The notes under the pieces: model-generated
Database searches by the model: none
Told to the model about the DNA's origin: nothing
Seen by the model: the letters and a program-made list of their open reading frames with translations, nothing else
Shown: positions 1 through 8,903 of the stretch, in pieces
How the letters are laid out: every line of letters begins with the position of its first letter
Position numbering within the stretch: position 1 is the stretch's first letter
Program-made: the position numbers and the translations under genes
DNA from: Novosphingobium flavum
GTDB taxonomy: Bacteria > Pseudomonadota > Alphaproteobacteria > Sphingomonadales > Sphingomonadaceae
Assembly: GCF_014230315.1 (NCBI RefSeq)
Contig: NZ_JACLAW010000012.1
Location: 82,809 to 146,808 of the forward strand
Length of the DNA: 64,000 nt
Direction: 5' to 3'

Positions 1-506
1 ACCTCTCGACCATTCACTGGATCACCTTCGAAGAGCCGCACGTGCCCGAATTCCCCGATCCGCCGGGGGTGGAGCGCGGCGATCCGGCCCTGCCATTGTT
101 CGACATGCTGGCCGAGGGGCAGATCGACGCGGCCTTCATTTCCGGCGCACCGGAGGATCCGCGCGTGCGCAGGCTGCTGCCAGATCCGGCAGCGGCGGCG
201 AAGGAATGGAGCGCGGCTCACGGCGGGGCCGTGCCGATCAATCACATGCTCTCGGTCCGCACCGAACTGCTGGCCGAGCGGCCCGACGCGGTGGCCGAGG
301 TGTTCCGCCTGTTCAAGGCTGCGCGCGAGGCAATGGACCCGCCGCCGACCCCGGCCATGCTGGCCAAGGAGCCCTATGGGCTGGAGCGGGTCCGCACGGC
401 GGTGGAACTGGCCAATCTCTATGCGGTCCAGCAGGGACTGATTGACCGGCCCTTCGCGATCGACGACCTTTTCGATGATTTCACCCGCCAGCTCGGCGCA
501 GACTGA
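1..506 (+). CDS. 4,5-dihydroxyphthalate decarboxylase-like protein, 5'-truncated
   Basis: This is the C-terminal part of a gene that begins before the window; the frame is open from the first bases and ends with TGA at 504-506. The visible protein starts near STIHWITFEEPHVPEF, followed by a DPPG segment, and contains an INHMLSVR stretch. Both fit the 4,5-dihydroxyphthalate decarboxylase (Pht5-like) family, which resembles periplasmic binding proteins and turns 4,5-dihydroxyphthalate into protocatechuate. The downstream extradiol-dioxygenase-like gene starts 24 bases later, so the two are probably cotranscribed. Substrate is inferred from family resemblance; the missing N-terminus prevents a check of the full fold. 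Confidence 0.7.
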   Translation, partial: LSTIHWITFEEPHVPEFPDPPGVERGDPALPLFDMLAEGQIDAAFISGAPEDPRVRRLLPDPAAAAKEWSAAHGGAVPINHMLSVRTELLAERPDAVAEVFRLFKAAREAMDPPPTPAMLAKEPYGLERVRTAVELANLYAVQQGLIDRPFAIDDLFDDFTRQLGAD

Positions 507-529
507 GCGGGTGGGGCAAGGAGACAGTG

Positions 530-1447
530 ATGCCCGTGATCAAGGCCCGCAACATCGCCTGGTGCCGCCTGAGAGCGCCCGACCTCGACGTGATGGAGCA
601 GTTCCTCACCGATTTCGGCCTGGTCCGCGCCGAGCGCACCGAAACCGCGCTCTACATGCGCGGCACCGGCCCGCGTCCGTTCATTCACGTGACCGAGCAG
701 GGCCCGGCCGGGTTCATCGGCTTTGCCTATGAGGCGGAAAGCGCGGCGGACCTTGAGAAGGTAGCGCAATTGCCGGGAGCATCCGGGATCGAGGACCTCG
801 AAGTGCCGGGCGGCGGGCGGCGGGTGGTGCTGCGCGAGCCCAACGGCTACCAGATCGAGGTGGTTCACGGCATGGGTCAGGTCGCGCCGATCGCGCCAGA
901 ACCGCTGATGCGGCGCTCGTTCGATCCATCCATGCGCAAGGGTGCGGCCCGCGTCGTGCGGCTGGCTCACGGGGTTTTCGCCACGCCCGATCCGCGCGCC
1001 ACGCTCGACTGGTTCCACGAGACGCTCGGCTTCATCAAGACCGACGAGCTGTGGGTGGGCGACAAGTTCGTCGGCGGTTTCTACCGGGTCGATGCCGGGG
1101 AAGATCCGGTCGATCACCATGTGATCTTCTGCAACCGCAACGAGCGGGCGGGGATGCACCACGTCTCGTTCGAGGTGCAGGACGTCAACGACGTGTTCTT
1201 CGGGCACAACCACCTGAAGATGGCCGGGCGGGACTATGAGCATATCCGCGGCATCTCGCGCCATGCCCTCGGCAGCCAGATCTTCGATTACTGGATGAGC
1301 CCCTACGACCAGATGCATGAGCACTGGAGCAGCAACGAGCGCTTCAATTCGGATAGCGCCGCCAACGACATTCAGATAGCGGAGGGCCTGCAGCACGAAG
1401 GCGGCGAAAAGCCGAGCGAACGCTTCGTGAAGCAATCGACACCCTGA
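530..1447 (+). CDS. VOC-family (type I extradiol dioxygenase-like) protein
   Basis: The 305-residue protein has two vicinal-oxygen-chelate modules, as in type I extradiol ring-cleavage dioxygenases. Candidate Fe(II) ligands are the His of RLAHGVFATPD, the His pair of GMHHVSFEV and the Glu of the C-terminal YDQMHEHW stretch, which sits in a Y-x-x-S-P context like the extradiol signature. The ATG at 530 is chosen over GTG at 527 because AAGGAG lies at 518-523. It sits between a dihydroxyphthalate decarboxylase-like gene and an MFS gene, so it probably cleaves a catechol-type intermediate. A non-dioxygenase VOC activity is not excluded. Confidence 0.75.
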   Translation: MPVIKARNIAWCRLRAPDLDVMEQFLTDFGLVRAERTETALYMRGTGPRPFIHVTEQGPAGFIGFAYEAESAADLEKVAQLPGASGIEDLEVPGGGRRVVLREPNGYQIEVVHGMGQVAPIAPEPLMRRSFDPSMRKGAARVVRLAHGVFATPDPRATLDWFHETLGFIKTDELWVGDKFVGGFYRVDAGEDPVDHHVIFCNRNERAGMHHVSFEVQDVNDVFFGHNHLKMAGRDYEHIRGISRHALGSQIFDYWMSPYDQMHEHWSSNERFNSDSAANDIQIAEGLQHEGGEKPSERFVKQSTP

Positions 1448-1466
1448 GAGCGGCATTCGAGGACCC

Positions 1467-2867
1467 TTGGCGCAGACGAGTAACTACCGGCTCACGGCGG
1501 CGATCGTTGCCTGCGCCCTGTTCATGGAGAACATCGACGCCACGGTGCTGACCACCGCGCTGCCCACCATGGCGCGCGATTTCGGCGTGCGCGCGCCGGA
1601 AATGAGCGTGGCGGTCACCTCCTACCTGCTCTCGCTCGCGGTGTTCATCCCGGCCTCGGGCTACCTGTGCGACCGGCACGGCACGCGGCGGGTGTTCAGC
1701 GCTGCGATCCTGCTGTTCGTCGCCGGCTCGGTGGCCTGCGCGCTTTCGCCCAGCCTGCTCACGCTTGCCGCCGCCCGGGTGCTGCAGGGGATCGGCGGGG
1801 CGATGATGGTGCCGGTCGGGCGGCTGATCATCCTGCGCTCGGTGGAGCGCCACGAACTTGTTCCCGCCCAGTCGTGGCTGCTGGTCCCGGGCCTGCTCGG
1901 CACGATCCTTGGCCCGCCGGTGGGCGGTTTCGTCGTCACCTATCTCAAGTGGCACTGGATCTTCTGGATCAACGTGCCGATCGGGCTGGTCGGCATCGTG
2001 CTGGTGCGGCGCTTCATCGGCGACTTCCGCGAGCCTTCGGACCACGGGTTCGATTTTGCCGGGTTCGTCCTGTCGGGCCTTGCGCTCGGCGCCCTGCTGT
2101 TCGGTTTCGAGCTGGTCGGCACGGGTTCCAATCCGCGGCTGGGTTGGGGGCTGGTTGGCGGCGGGGTGCTGTGCGCGCTCGGCTACGTGGCGCATTACCG
2201 GCGGCGGGAACGGGCGATCCTCGATCTTTCGCTGCTGCGGGTGCCGACCTTCCGCCTGTCGGTGATCGGGGGCTCGCTGATCCGCATCACGCACGGGGCG
2301 CAATCGTTCCTCATGGCGCTGATGCTGCAGATCGGCTTCGGCTACAGCGCGGCAGCGAGCGGGCTGATCACCCTGGCCCCGGCCGTGGGCTCCATGCCGA
2401 TGAAGAGCCTGGTGCCGCCGATCCTGCGGCGGCTGGGTTTTCGCCGCGCTTTCATCCTGTTCGGCATGGGCGGGACGATCCTCTACGCGGTCTGCGGCTT
2501 CTTCCGGCCCGGCTGGCCGGCGCCGGCGATGTTTGCCGTGCTGTGCGGGGCGGGCTTCCTGCTGTCGTTCCAGTTCACCGCCTACAACACGATCGCCTAC
2601 GACGAGATACCTCCGGCACGGATGAGTTCCGCGGCCAGCTTCTATTCCACTTTGCAGCAACTGACCCTTTCGCTCGGCGTCTGCACGGCGGCGACCGTGA
2701 CTCACCTGAGCATGTCGGCAGGCGGACGGGCACGACCCGCGCTCGCCGATTTCTCCACCGCCTTCTGGGCGGTGACGGCGATCTCGTTTCTTTCGCTCTT
2801 CGCCAACCTGCGCTTCGACCCGCAGGCGGGGAGCGAACTCAGCGGCGCGAAGACCGGGGCCGCCTGA
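1467..2867 (+). CDS. MFS transporter, DHA2-type (14 TM, EmrB/QacA-like)
   Basis: This 466-residue polytopic membrane protein starts at a TTG. The next in-frame ATG (1524) already lies inside the first membrane segment, and a GAGGA sequence precedes the TTG. A motif-A-like stretch DRHGTRRVF follows TM2, and a motif-C-like LGTILGPPVGGF lies in TM5; motif C is typical of drug/H+ antiporters. The length fits 14 membrane segments. It begins 19 bases after the VOC gene and probably ends the operon that enters from the left. It may export an aromatic compound or a toxic intermediate; the substrate cannot be read from sequence. Confidence 0.8.
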   Translation: MAQTSNYRLTAAIVACALFMENIDATVLTTALPTMARDFGVRAPEMSVAVTSYLLSLAVFIPASGYLCDRHGTRRVFSAAILLFVAGSVACALSPSLLTLAAARVLQGIGGAMMVPVGRLIILRSVERHELVPAQSWLLVPGLLGTILGPPVGGFVVTYLKWHWIFWINVPIGLVGIVLVRRFIGDFREPSDHGFDFAGFVLSGLALGALLFGFELVGTGSNPRLGWGLVGGGVLCALGYVAHYRRRERAILDLSLLRVPTFRLSVIGGSLIRITHGAQSFLMALMLQIGFGYSAAASGLITLAPAVGSMPMKSLVPPILRRLGFRRAFILFGMGGTILYAVCGFFRPGWPAPAMFAVLCGAGFLLSFQFTAYNTIAYDEIPPARMSSAASFYSTLQQLTLSLGVCTAATVTHLSMSAGGRARPALADFSTAFWAVTAISFLSLFANLRFDPQAGSELSGAKTGAA

Positions 2868-3084
2868 GTGCCCCGCGCGCGGGGTTTGTCAGCTAAAGCA
2901 TTGCAATAAAGTGAAAGTCATGGCCAACCCGCACCCGCGTCCGCGCGGCGGGAGCAGCGATATTATGCGGCCACAGCCCCTTTTTATTGGCGCCTGAAGC
3001 CGATCCGAACGAGCTTCACCCCACAAGCCGAAGCGCGAACGAGCCCGGCAAGAACAGACGATAAAAGCTCAAGGGGGAGCTGCA

Positions 3085-6048
3085 ATGCGAGGAATTCGTT
3101 CCAAGTTCATTTTGCTGGCCTTCACGGCGCTGGGCGCGTCGCCGGCCGTGGCACAGACCCAGCCGGAAGTGACCGACGCCGCCGCCGAGGACATCATCGT
3201 CACCGGTTCGCGCATCATCACCAGTGGCGACAACGCGCCAACCCCGATTACTGTGGTCAGCCCGGAGGCGCTCGCCGTGACCCGGCCGGGCCGGGTCTTC
3301 GAGAGCCTGCAGGACCTTCCGGTCTTTTCCGGTTCGCGCGGGGTTACGGGCGTGCCGAGCAATGCCCAGCCCAATTCGAGCACCGCGGTTTCCGCGCTCA
3401 ACCTGCGCAACCTCGGCGGCCTGCGCGCGCTCGCCCTGTTCGACGGCAAACGCATCCCGCCGACTACCGCCGATGGCTATGTCAACGTCAACGCCGTGCC
3501 GCAGATGCTGCTGCAGCGGGTCGATATCGTCACCGGCGGCGCTTCGGCGGTCTATGGTTCGGATGCGGTCTCGGGCGTGGTCAACTTCATCACCGACCGC
3601 AAGTTCACCGGCTTCAAGGGCCAGATCCAGGGCGGCGTCTCGGGCCATTCCGATGCCGAGAGCTATGACGTGGGCCTGGCCTGGGGGGCGAACCTCGGCG
3701 GCGGGCGCGGCCATGTCGCGCTGAGCTACCAGCGGGTCTACAACGCCGGGATCGGGCACCTGAATCAGCGCTCGTGGACCGCGCCGGACTGGACCTTGCA
3801 GGGCAACGGCACCACCGTGCCCTATCACCTGCAGGACAACATGCGGATCGCCTTCGCCACTTTCGGCGGGTTGATCGTCTGCCCCGGCAGCGTGACCGCG
3901 GGCTTCCGTCCTGCCAACTGCCCGACCGCGCCGCTGGTCGGCCAGACCTTCAATTCCAACGGGGTGCTATCGGCCTATCAGGCCGGTTCGACCGCCGGGG
4001 TCACGGTCAGCGACGCCGAGATCGGCGGCGGCGGCGCCTATCACACGTGGCCCTCGCTCGCCGGCAAGGTCGGGCTCGACCAGATCTACGGCCGGTTCGA
4101 CTACGAGCTGACCGACGCGATCCATTTCTACGTGCAGGGCTCGGGCACCTACGACCATGTCACCGGCAACCCGACCAACCTGCGCTTCTTCGGGCGCGGC
4201 GTAAACATCGGCGCCTGCAACGCCTTCCTCGCGGCGTCCTACCAGGCCGGCTTCGGCTGCACGAGCGCCAACAACGACATCAATTCCACCACCCAGCCGA
4301 CCTTCACCTTCAACAAGATCTTCAACTACGAGATGAACCCGGCCGCGCCCGGCGCGATCATGGAGAGCAAGTCGCGCTCCTACTTCGTGATGACCGGGCT
4401 GGAAGGCGAACTCGGCGAAAAGTGGAAGTGGGACCTGGGCTATACCCACTCGCTTTCCAAGTACCGCCTCAACGTCAACCGCAACATGGACCTGTCGCGC
4501 ACCTATGCCGCGCTCGATGCGGTGGTCGATCCGTCCAGTGGCAAGGTCGTCTGCCGGGTGACCCTGACCAACCCCGGGCTCTACCCCGGTTGCGTTCCGC
4601 TAAACGTGTTCGGGCCGAGCGCGGAAAGCGCGGAGGCGCTGCAGTACATCTTCACCCAGGTCTGGCACGAGACCACCAACACCCTCGACGACGTCAACGC
4701 CTCGGTCACGGGTTCGCCGTTCGCCCTGTGGGCGGGGCCGGTCGAATTCGCGCTGTCGGGCGAATATCGCCGCCAGACCTATTCGCTGGTCACCAATTCG
4801 CCCGCGACCCTGACCCAGACCTGCACCGGCCTGCGCTTCGGCAACTGCACGGCCGGGGTGACCGGCGTGAACATCAACCAGTTCGGTGAACGCTCGCAGG
4901 TGGCGCAGAAGGTTACCGAGGGCGCGCTGGAAGTGAACGTGCCGCTGCTCAAGGACGCGGGCTTGCTGCGGGAGCTGAACTTCAACGGCGCGGTGCGCTA
5001 TACCCATTATGCCAACGATCCCGGCGCCTCCGGCTTTACCGCCACGAAGTTCAACGCGACGACCTGGAAACTGGGCCTGACCTGGGACGTGGCCGATATC
5101 CTCACCCTGCGCGCGGGCCGCTCGCGCGATATCCGGGCGCCCAACCTCTACGATCTCTATTCGCCGGTTTCGCTCAACCGCAATTCCTTCACGCAGGACC
5201 AGCTGCTCGGCGGGGTCAATGTCAACGTCCCGATCCAGAGCGGCGGCAACCCCGACCTCAAGCCGGAAGTGGCCAATACCCTGACCATCGGCGCCGTCCT
5301 GCGCCCGGCTCCGGGGTTGAGCTTCGCGCTGGATTTCTACGACATCCGGATCAAGGATGCGCTGGCCACGATCTCGGGTTCGACCAACCTGATCCAGAAC
5401 ACCTGCATCGCCAGCGGCGGGGCCTCGCCGCTCTGCGCCCTGCTGGTCCGCGCCAGCGGCAATCCGCTCGACAAGAATTCGGCGCTGACCCTTGTTTACA
5501 ACCGCAACATCAACATCGCCGAGCAGCATGCCCGCGGGTGGGACTTCGAGGCCAACTGGCGCACCGGGATCGGCGGCAAGCCCTTCTCGATCCGCGCCCT
5601 CGTCACGTACCAGCCGACGCTGGTCTATTCGCAGGTCGGACTGCCGACCCAGAACCAGGCGGGCGTGACCTACAATGCCACTTACGGCCTCTATCCGACG
5701 CCGAAGTGGAAGGCATCGGTCTTCGTCCACTTCGAGCCGGCCGAGAACTTCTCGATCGACCTGGCCGAGCGGTGGCGCAGCGCCCTGCGGCTGGCTCCCG
5801 AACCGCAGTTGGTCAGCGGGCACATCCCTTCGGTCGCCTATACCAACCTGACCCTGACCCTGAAGACTCACCTTGGCGGTGGCAATCAGGACATCTTCTT
5901 CAACGTCCAGAACCTGTTCGACAAGGACCCGCCTCCGGGCGGGCAGACCAACCAGCAGAACCAGCCCGGCCTTGTTCCCAACGGCTACAACGTGGGCGAC
6001 GACGTGATCGGCCGCTATTTCACGGCGGGCGTGCGCTTCAAGTTCTGA
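3085..6048 (+). CDS. TonB-dependent outer-membrane receptor
   Basis: The 987-residue protein begins with a signal peptide (cleavage near AVAQ) and a TonB-box-like EDIIVTGSR. A plug domain follows, including NLGGLRALALFDGKR and GASAVYGSDAVSGVVNF, then a long beta-barrel ending in a C-terminal Phe (RFKF). The start has a strong ribosome-binding site, GGGGGAG, at 3073-3079. These receptors take up scarce or bulky ligands across the outer membrane using TonB energy. Two exported esterases follow directly, so the ligand is probably an ester that is cleaved in the periplasm. The 217 bases before the gene hold no other gene. Confidence 0.93.
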   Translation: MRGIRSKFILLAFTALGASPAVAQTQPEVTDAAAEDIIVTGSRIITSGDNAPTPITVVSPEALAVTRPGRVFESLQDLPVFSGSRGVTGVPSNAQPNSSTAVSALNLRNLGGLRALALFDGKRIPPTTADGYVNVNAVPQMLLQRVDIVTGGASAVYGSDAVSGVVNFITDRKFTGFKGQIQGGVSGHSDAESYDVGLAWGANLGGGRGHVALSYQRVYNAGIGHLNQRSWTAPDWTLQGNGTTVPYHLQDNMRIAFATFGGLIVCPGSVTAGFRPANCPTAPLVGQTFNSNGVLSAYQAGSTAGVTVSDAEIGGGGAYHTWPSLAGKVGLDQIYGRFDYELTDAIHFYVQGSGTYDHVTGNPTNLRFFGRGVNIGACNAFLAASYQAGFGCTSANNDINSTTQPTFTFNKIFNYEMNPAAPGAIMESKSRSYFVMTGLEGELGEKWKWDLGYTHSLSKYRLNVNRNMDLSRTYAALDAVVDPSSGKVVCRVTLTNPGLYPGCVPLNVFGPSAESAEALQYIFTQVWHETTNTLDDVNASVTGSPFALWAGPVEFALSGEYRRQTYSLVTNSPATLTQTCTGLRFGNCTAGVTGVNINQFGERSQVAQKVTEGALEVNVPLLKDAGLLRELNFNGAVRYTHYANDPGASGFTATKFNATTWKLGLTWDVADILTLRAGRSRDIRAPNLYDLYSPVSLNRNSFTQDQLLGGVNVNVPIQSGGNPDLKPEVANTLTIGAVLRPAPGLSFALDFYDIRIKDALATISGSTNLIQNTCIASGGASPLCALLVRASGNPLDKNSALTLVYNRNINIAEQHARGWDFEANWRTGIGGKPFSIRALVTYQPTLVYSQVGLPTQNQAGVTYNATYGLYPTPKWKASVFVHFEPAENFSIDLAERWRSALRLAPEPQLVSGHIPSVAYTNLTLTLKTHLGGGNQDIFFNVQNLFDKDPPPGGQTNQQNQPGLVPNGYNVGDDVIGRYFTAGVRFKF

Positions 6049-6120
6049 GCGGATAAACAGGGGGCGGGCGGCTCGGGCAGGGCCGCCCGCATCGCATTCG
6101 CCAAACACGTGGGAGAGGAT

Positions 6121-7677
6121 ATGCGCGCAGCCCTGCCAGCCGCCATCATCGCTGCAACCCTGTCGATCCCTGCGGCGGCCGCGCCTCCCGAGCCGCCACG
6201 CATCACCCTGCCGTCGGGCGCGCTTCAGGGTACCCGGCCGGGCGATGCGCCGGGCGCGGTCTTCATGGGCATCCCCTATGCCGCGCCGCCGACCGGTCCG
6301 CTGCGTTGGCAGGCCCCCCGGCCGGCGCAGAAATGGCCCGGCGTGAAAGATGCCGCCGCGCCCGGCCCGGCCTGCATTCAGGTCGGCGCAAACGGTGTCA
6401 GCGGCAGCGAGGACTGCCTCTACCTCAACGTGTGGACCCCGCGCTGGCCGGCGCAGGGCAAGGCCCCGGTCATGCTCTGGCTGTTCGGCGGGGCCAATAC
6501 CAATGGCTCGGCCAACAACCCCGTTTTCGACGGCGCGGCCCTTGCGCGGCAGGGGGTGGTCGTTGTCACGGCCAATTTCCGGGTGGGCGTTTTCGGCTTC
6601 ATGGCGCACCCGGCCCTTTCGGCGGAAAGCCCGGCCCATGCCTCGGGCAACTACATGCTGCTGGATCAACTTGCCGCGCTGCGCTGGATCAGGGGGAACA
6701 TTACCCGCTTCGGCGGTGATCCGGGCAATGTCACGCTGTTCGGCCAGTCCTCCGGCTCCTACGACCTCCTGCTGCTGATGACCTCGCCGCTGGCTCGCGG
6801 GCTGTTTCACAAGGCGATTGCGCAGAGCGGGCAGTTCCTCGCCTATGATGGGCCGATGCCCCGGGCGCGGGCCGAGGCGATCGGAAGGCAGATCGCGGCC
6901 GACCTCAAGGCCCCGGCGGGCGCTGTCGTCCTGCCCTTTCTGCGCGCCTTGCCGCCCGAGGCCGTCCTCGCCGCCGCGCGGTCCCGGATGTCCACCGTGC
7001 CGGGCAGCGACACCGGCCTGCTGACCTCCATCGACGGCCATGTCCTGACCGAGCCGCCGGCGCGTATTTTCGCCGCCGGACGGCAGCTGGCCATCCCGCT
7101 GATCATCGGCAGCAATGCCCGCGAGATCACCCGCGATGATCCGCTGCCGGTGCTGCGCGCCGGGATCGCGGCGCGCTATGGCGATTTCGCCCCGGCTGCG
7201 CTGGCCGCCTATGGGCTCGACGGCGACCGTCCGGGGCGGACCGACCCGCTGCTTGGCAGCCCCGGCGCGCAGTGGTGGACCGACATCGTCCAGCGCTGCC
7301 CGGCCACGGTCGAGGCTTCGTGGCATGCCGCCGCCGGGCGGCCGACCTTCCATTACCAGTTCGAGCGGACGATCCCCGGCCGCGAGGCGCAGGGCGCCTA
7401 TCACGGGGCGGAAGTGCCCTTCGTCTTCGGCAATCTCGACAGGGTGGTGGGGTCCGCTTTCGGCGCGGAAGACCGGGACGCCGCTCGCCAGATCCAGGCC
7501 TACTGGGTGAACTTTGCCCGAACCGGCAATCCCAACGGCGCGGGCCTGCCCGAATGGCCCCGCGCCGGGAGGGGGGCCTATCTCGCCTTCACCCAGAAGG
7601 GCCCGGTGGCGGCGCAGGGCCTGCAACAGGGCCCCTGCGCCGTCTATCGTGACTGGACCTTGAGGAACCTGAAATGA
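6121..7677 (+). CDS. Type B carboxylesterase, exported
   Basis: This 518-residue alpha/beta hydrolase carries a signal peptide (residues 1-21). The nucleophile motif is GQSSG (Ser210), with Gln in place of the usual Glu of GESAG, and the catalytic His is probably His428 in AYHGAEVPF. The oxyanion segment reads FGGA (122-125) where family members usually have HGGG. I use ATG 6121, not the upstream GTG 6109, because GGGAGAGG sits just before 6121. The gene overlaps the next esterase by 4 bases (ATGA), which indicates translational coupling. It likely hydrolyses carboxylic esters in the periplasm. Confidence 0.88.
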   Translation: MRAALPAAIIAATLSIPAAAAPPEPPRITLPSGALQGTRPGDAPGAVFMGIPYAAPPTGPLRWQAPRPAQKWPGVKDAAAPGPACIQVGANGVSGSEDCLYLNVWTPRWPAQGKAPVMLWLFGGANTNGSANNPVFDGAALARQGVVVVTANFRVGVFGFMAHPALSAESPAHASGNYMLLDQLAALRWIRGNITRFGGDPGNVTLFGQSSGSYDLLLLMTSPLARGLFHKAIAQSGQFLAYDGPMPRARAEAIGRQIAADLKAPAGAVVLPFLRALPPEAVLAAARSRMSTVPGSDTGLLTSIDGHVLTEPPARIFAAGRQLAIPLIIGSNAREITRDDPLPVLRAGIAARYGDFAPAALAAYGLDGDRPGRTDPLLGSPGAQWWTDIVQRCPATVEASWHAAAGRPTFHYQFERTIPGREAQGAYHGAEVPFVFGNLDRVVGSAFGAEDRDAARQIQAYWVNFARTGNPNGAGLPEWPRAGRGAYLAFTQKGPVAAQGLQQGPCAVYRDWTLRNLK

Positions 7678-8894
7678 TCCGATCCCGCGCTGCCGTGCTG
7701 GCGCTCCTGCTGGCGGGGCTCACGCCCGCGCCTCTTGCCGCTCAGGCCGGGCGCTATCCGGTGTCCGGGCCGCAGCGGTTGGCCTCGCCCGAGATCGCGG
7801 CAGACGGCCGCGTCACCTTCCGCCTTCACGCCCCCGAGGCCCGCGCCGTCAGTGTCGAGGGGAACTGGGAAGGGAAGAAGTCGCTTGCCCTGACGCGGGG
7901 CGAGAACGGGGTGTGGAGTGCCGCGACGCCTCCGCTCGCGCCCGATCTCTACAACTATGCCTTCCGGGTCGACGGGCTGCGCGTGCTTGATCCCGGCAAT
8001 GTCGAAAGCCAGCGCGGCGGCAACCAGCTTTCCAGCCTGCTGATGGTTTCCGGCCCGGCGGCGAGAGACTGGGACATGGCCGATGTCCCCCATGGCAGCG
8101 TGGAGCAGGTCTGGGCGCCGGCCCCGGTGCTGCATCAGCCGGCGCGGCGCATGGCGGTCTATCTGCCGCCCGACTATCACGCCCGTCCGGCGCGGCGCTA
8201 TCCCGTGCTCTACCTCCTGCACGGCGGCGGCGGGGACGAGGAATCGTGGCTCACCCAGGGCCGCGCGGCGCAGATCCTCGACAACCTGATCGCGGCGGGC
8301 CGGATGGCGCCGATGATCGTGGTCATGCCCAATGGCGAGGATGGCCAGAGCCGGGCGCGCGGCTCGGCGCTGGGGCCGACGCCTTCACGCATCCAGGCCG
8401 AGCAGGCCCCCGGCAGCGACGCCCGCTTCGCGGTGGAGCAGCCGCAATTGCCCGAACCCTATGCCGGACATTTCCCGGAAAGCCTGGTGCGCGACATCGT
8501 GCCCTTCGTCGAGCGCACGTACCGCACGGCGCCGGGGGCGGCGAACCGGGCCGTGGCCGGGCTCTCGATGGGCGGGGCGCAGACGGTCGTTGCCTCTGCC
8601 AGCAACCCCGGCCTGTTCGGCTGGATCGGCGTGTTCAGCGCTGGGGGCATGGTCGGCGATCCCGCGTTCGAGCGCCAACTCGGCCAACTCGTCGCCGCGC
8701 GGCCCCGGCTCTACTGGGTGGGGGCGGGTGATGCCGACATCGCCCGACTGCGCGCCGCCGCGCTTTACAAGCGGGCGAAAGGGCGCGGCCTCCCGGCTAC
8801 CTTCCTGCAGGTTCCGGGCGGCCACACCTGGTTCGTCTGGCGGCGCTTCCTCGTCGATTTCGGCGCGCGCCTGTTTCGCCCCGAAGGGCGCTAA
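7674..8894 (+). CDS. Esterase-D/enterochelin-esterase-like hydrolase with N-terminal Ig-like (E-set) domain
   Basis: The 406-residue exported protein has a signal peptide (1-23). An N-terminal beta-sandwich module (about 35-125, containing FRLHAPEARAVSVEGNW) resembles glycogen-debranching-type E-set domains. The alpha/beta-hydrolase domain shows LYLLHGGGGDEESW and the nucleophile elbow GLSMGG (Ser298); the C-terminal GGHTW supplies the His. This layout is shared by feruloyl-esterase-like and trehalose-esterase-like proteins. The ATGA overlap with the carboxylesterase and the GAGGAA ribosome-binding site at 7662 support the start. With its neighbours it probably strips acyl or aryl groups from imported esters. 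Confidence 0.87.
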   Translation: MIRSRAAVLALLLAGLTPAPLAAQAGRYPVSGPQRLASPEIAADGRVTFRLHAPEARAVSVEGNWEGKKSLALTRGENGVWSAATPPLAPDLYNYAFRVDGLRVLDPGNVESQRGGNQLSSLLMVSGPAARDWDMADVPHGSVEQVWAPAPVLHQPARRMAVYLPPDYHARPARRYPVLYLLHGGGGDEESWLTQGRAAQILDNLIAAGRMAPMIVVMPNGEDGQSRARGSALGPTPSRIQAEQAPGSDARFAVEQPQLPEPYAGHFPESLVRDIVPFVERTYRTAPGAANRAVAGLSMGGAQTVVASASNPGLFGWIGVFSAGGMVGDPAFERQLGQLVAARPRLYWVGAGDADIARLRAAALYKRAKGRGLPATFLQVPGGHTWFVWRRFLVDFGARLFRPEGR

Positions 8895-8903
8895 CCGCCA
8901 GCC

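Noticed and set aside
4600..7626. A 1008-codon open frame on the - strand
   Set aside because: It is opposite the TonB receptor and carboxylesterase genes, has no recognisable domains and shows the Arg/Gly/Pro-rich composition of a GC-rich shadow frame.
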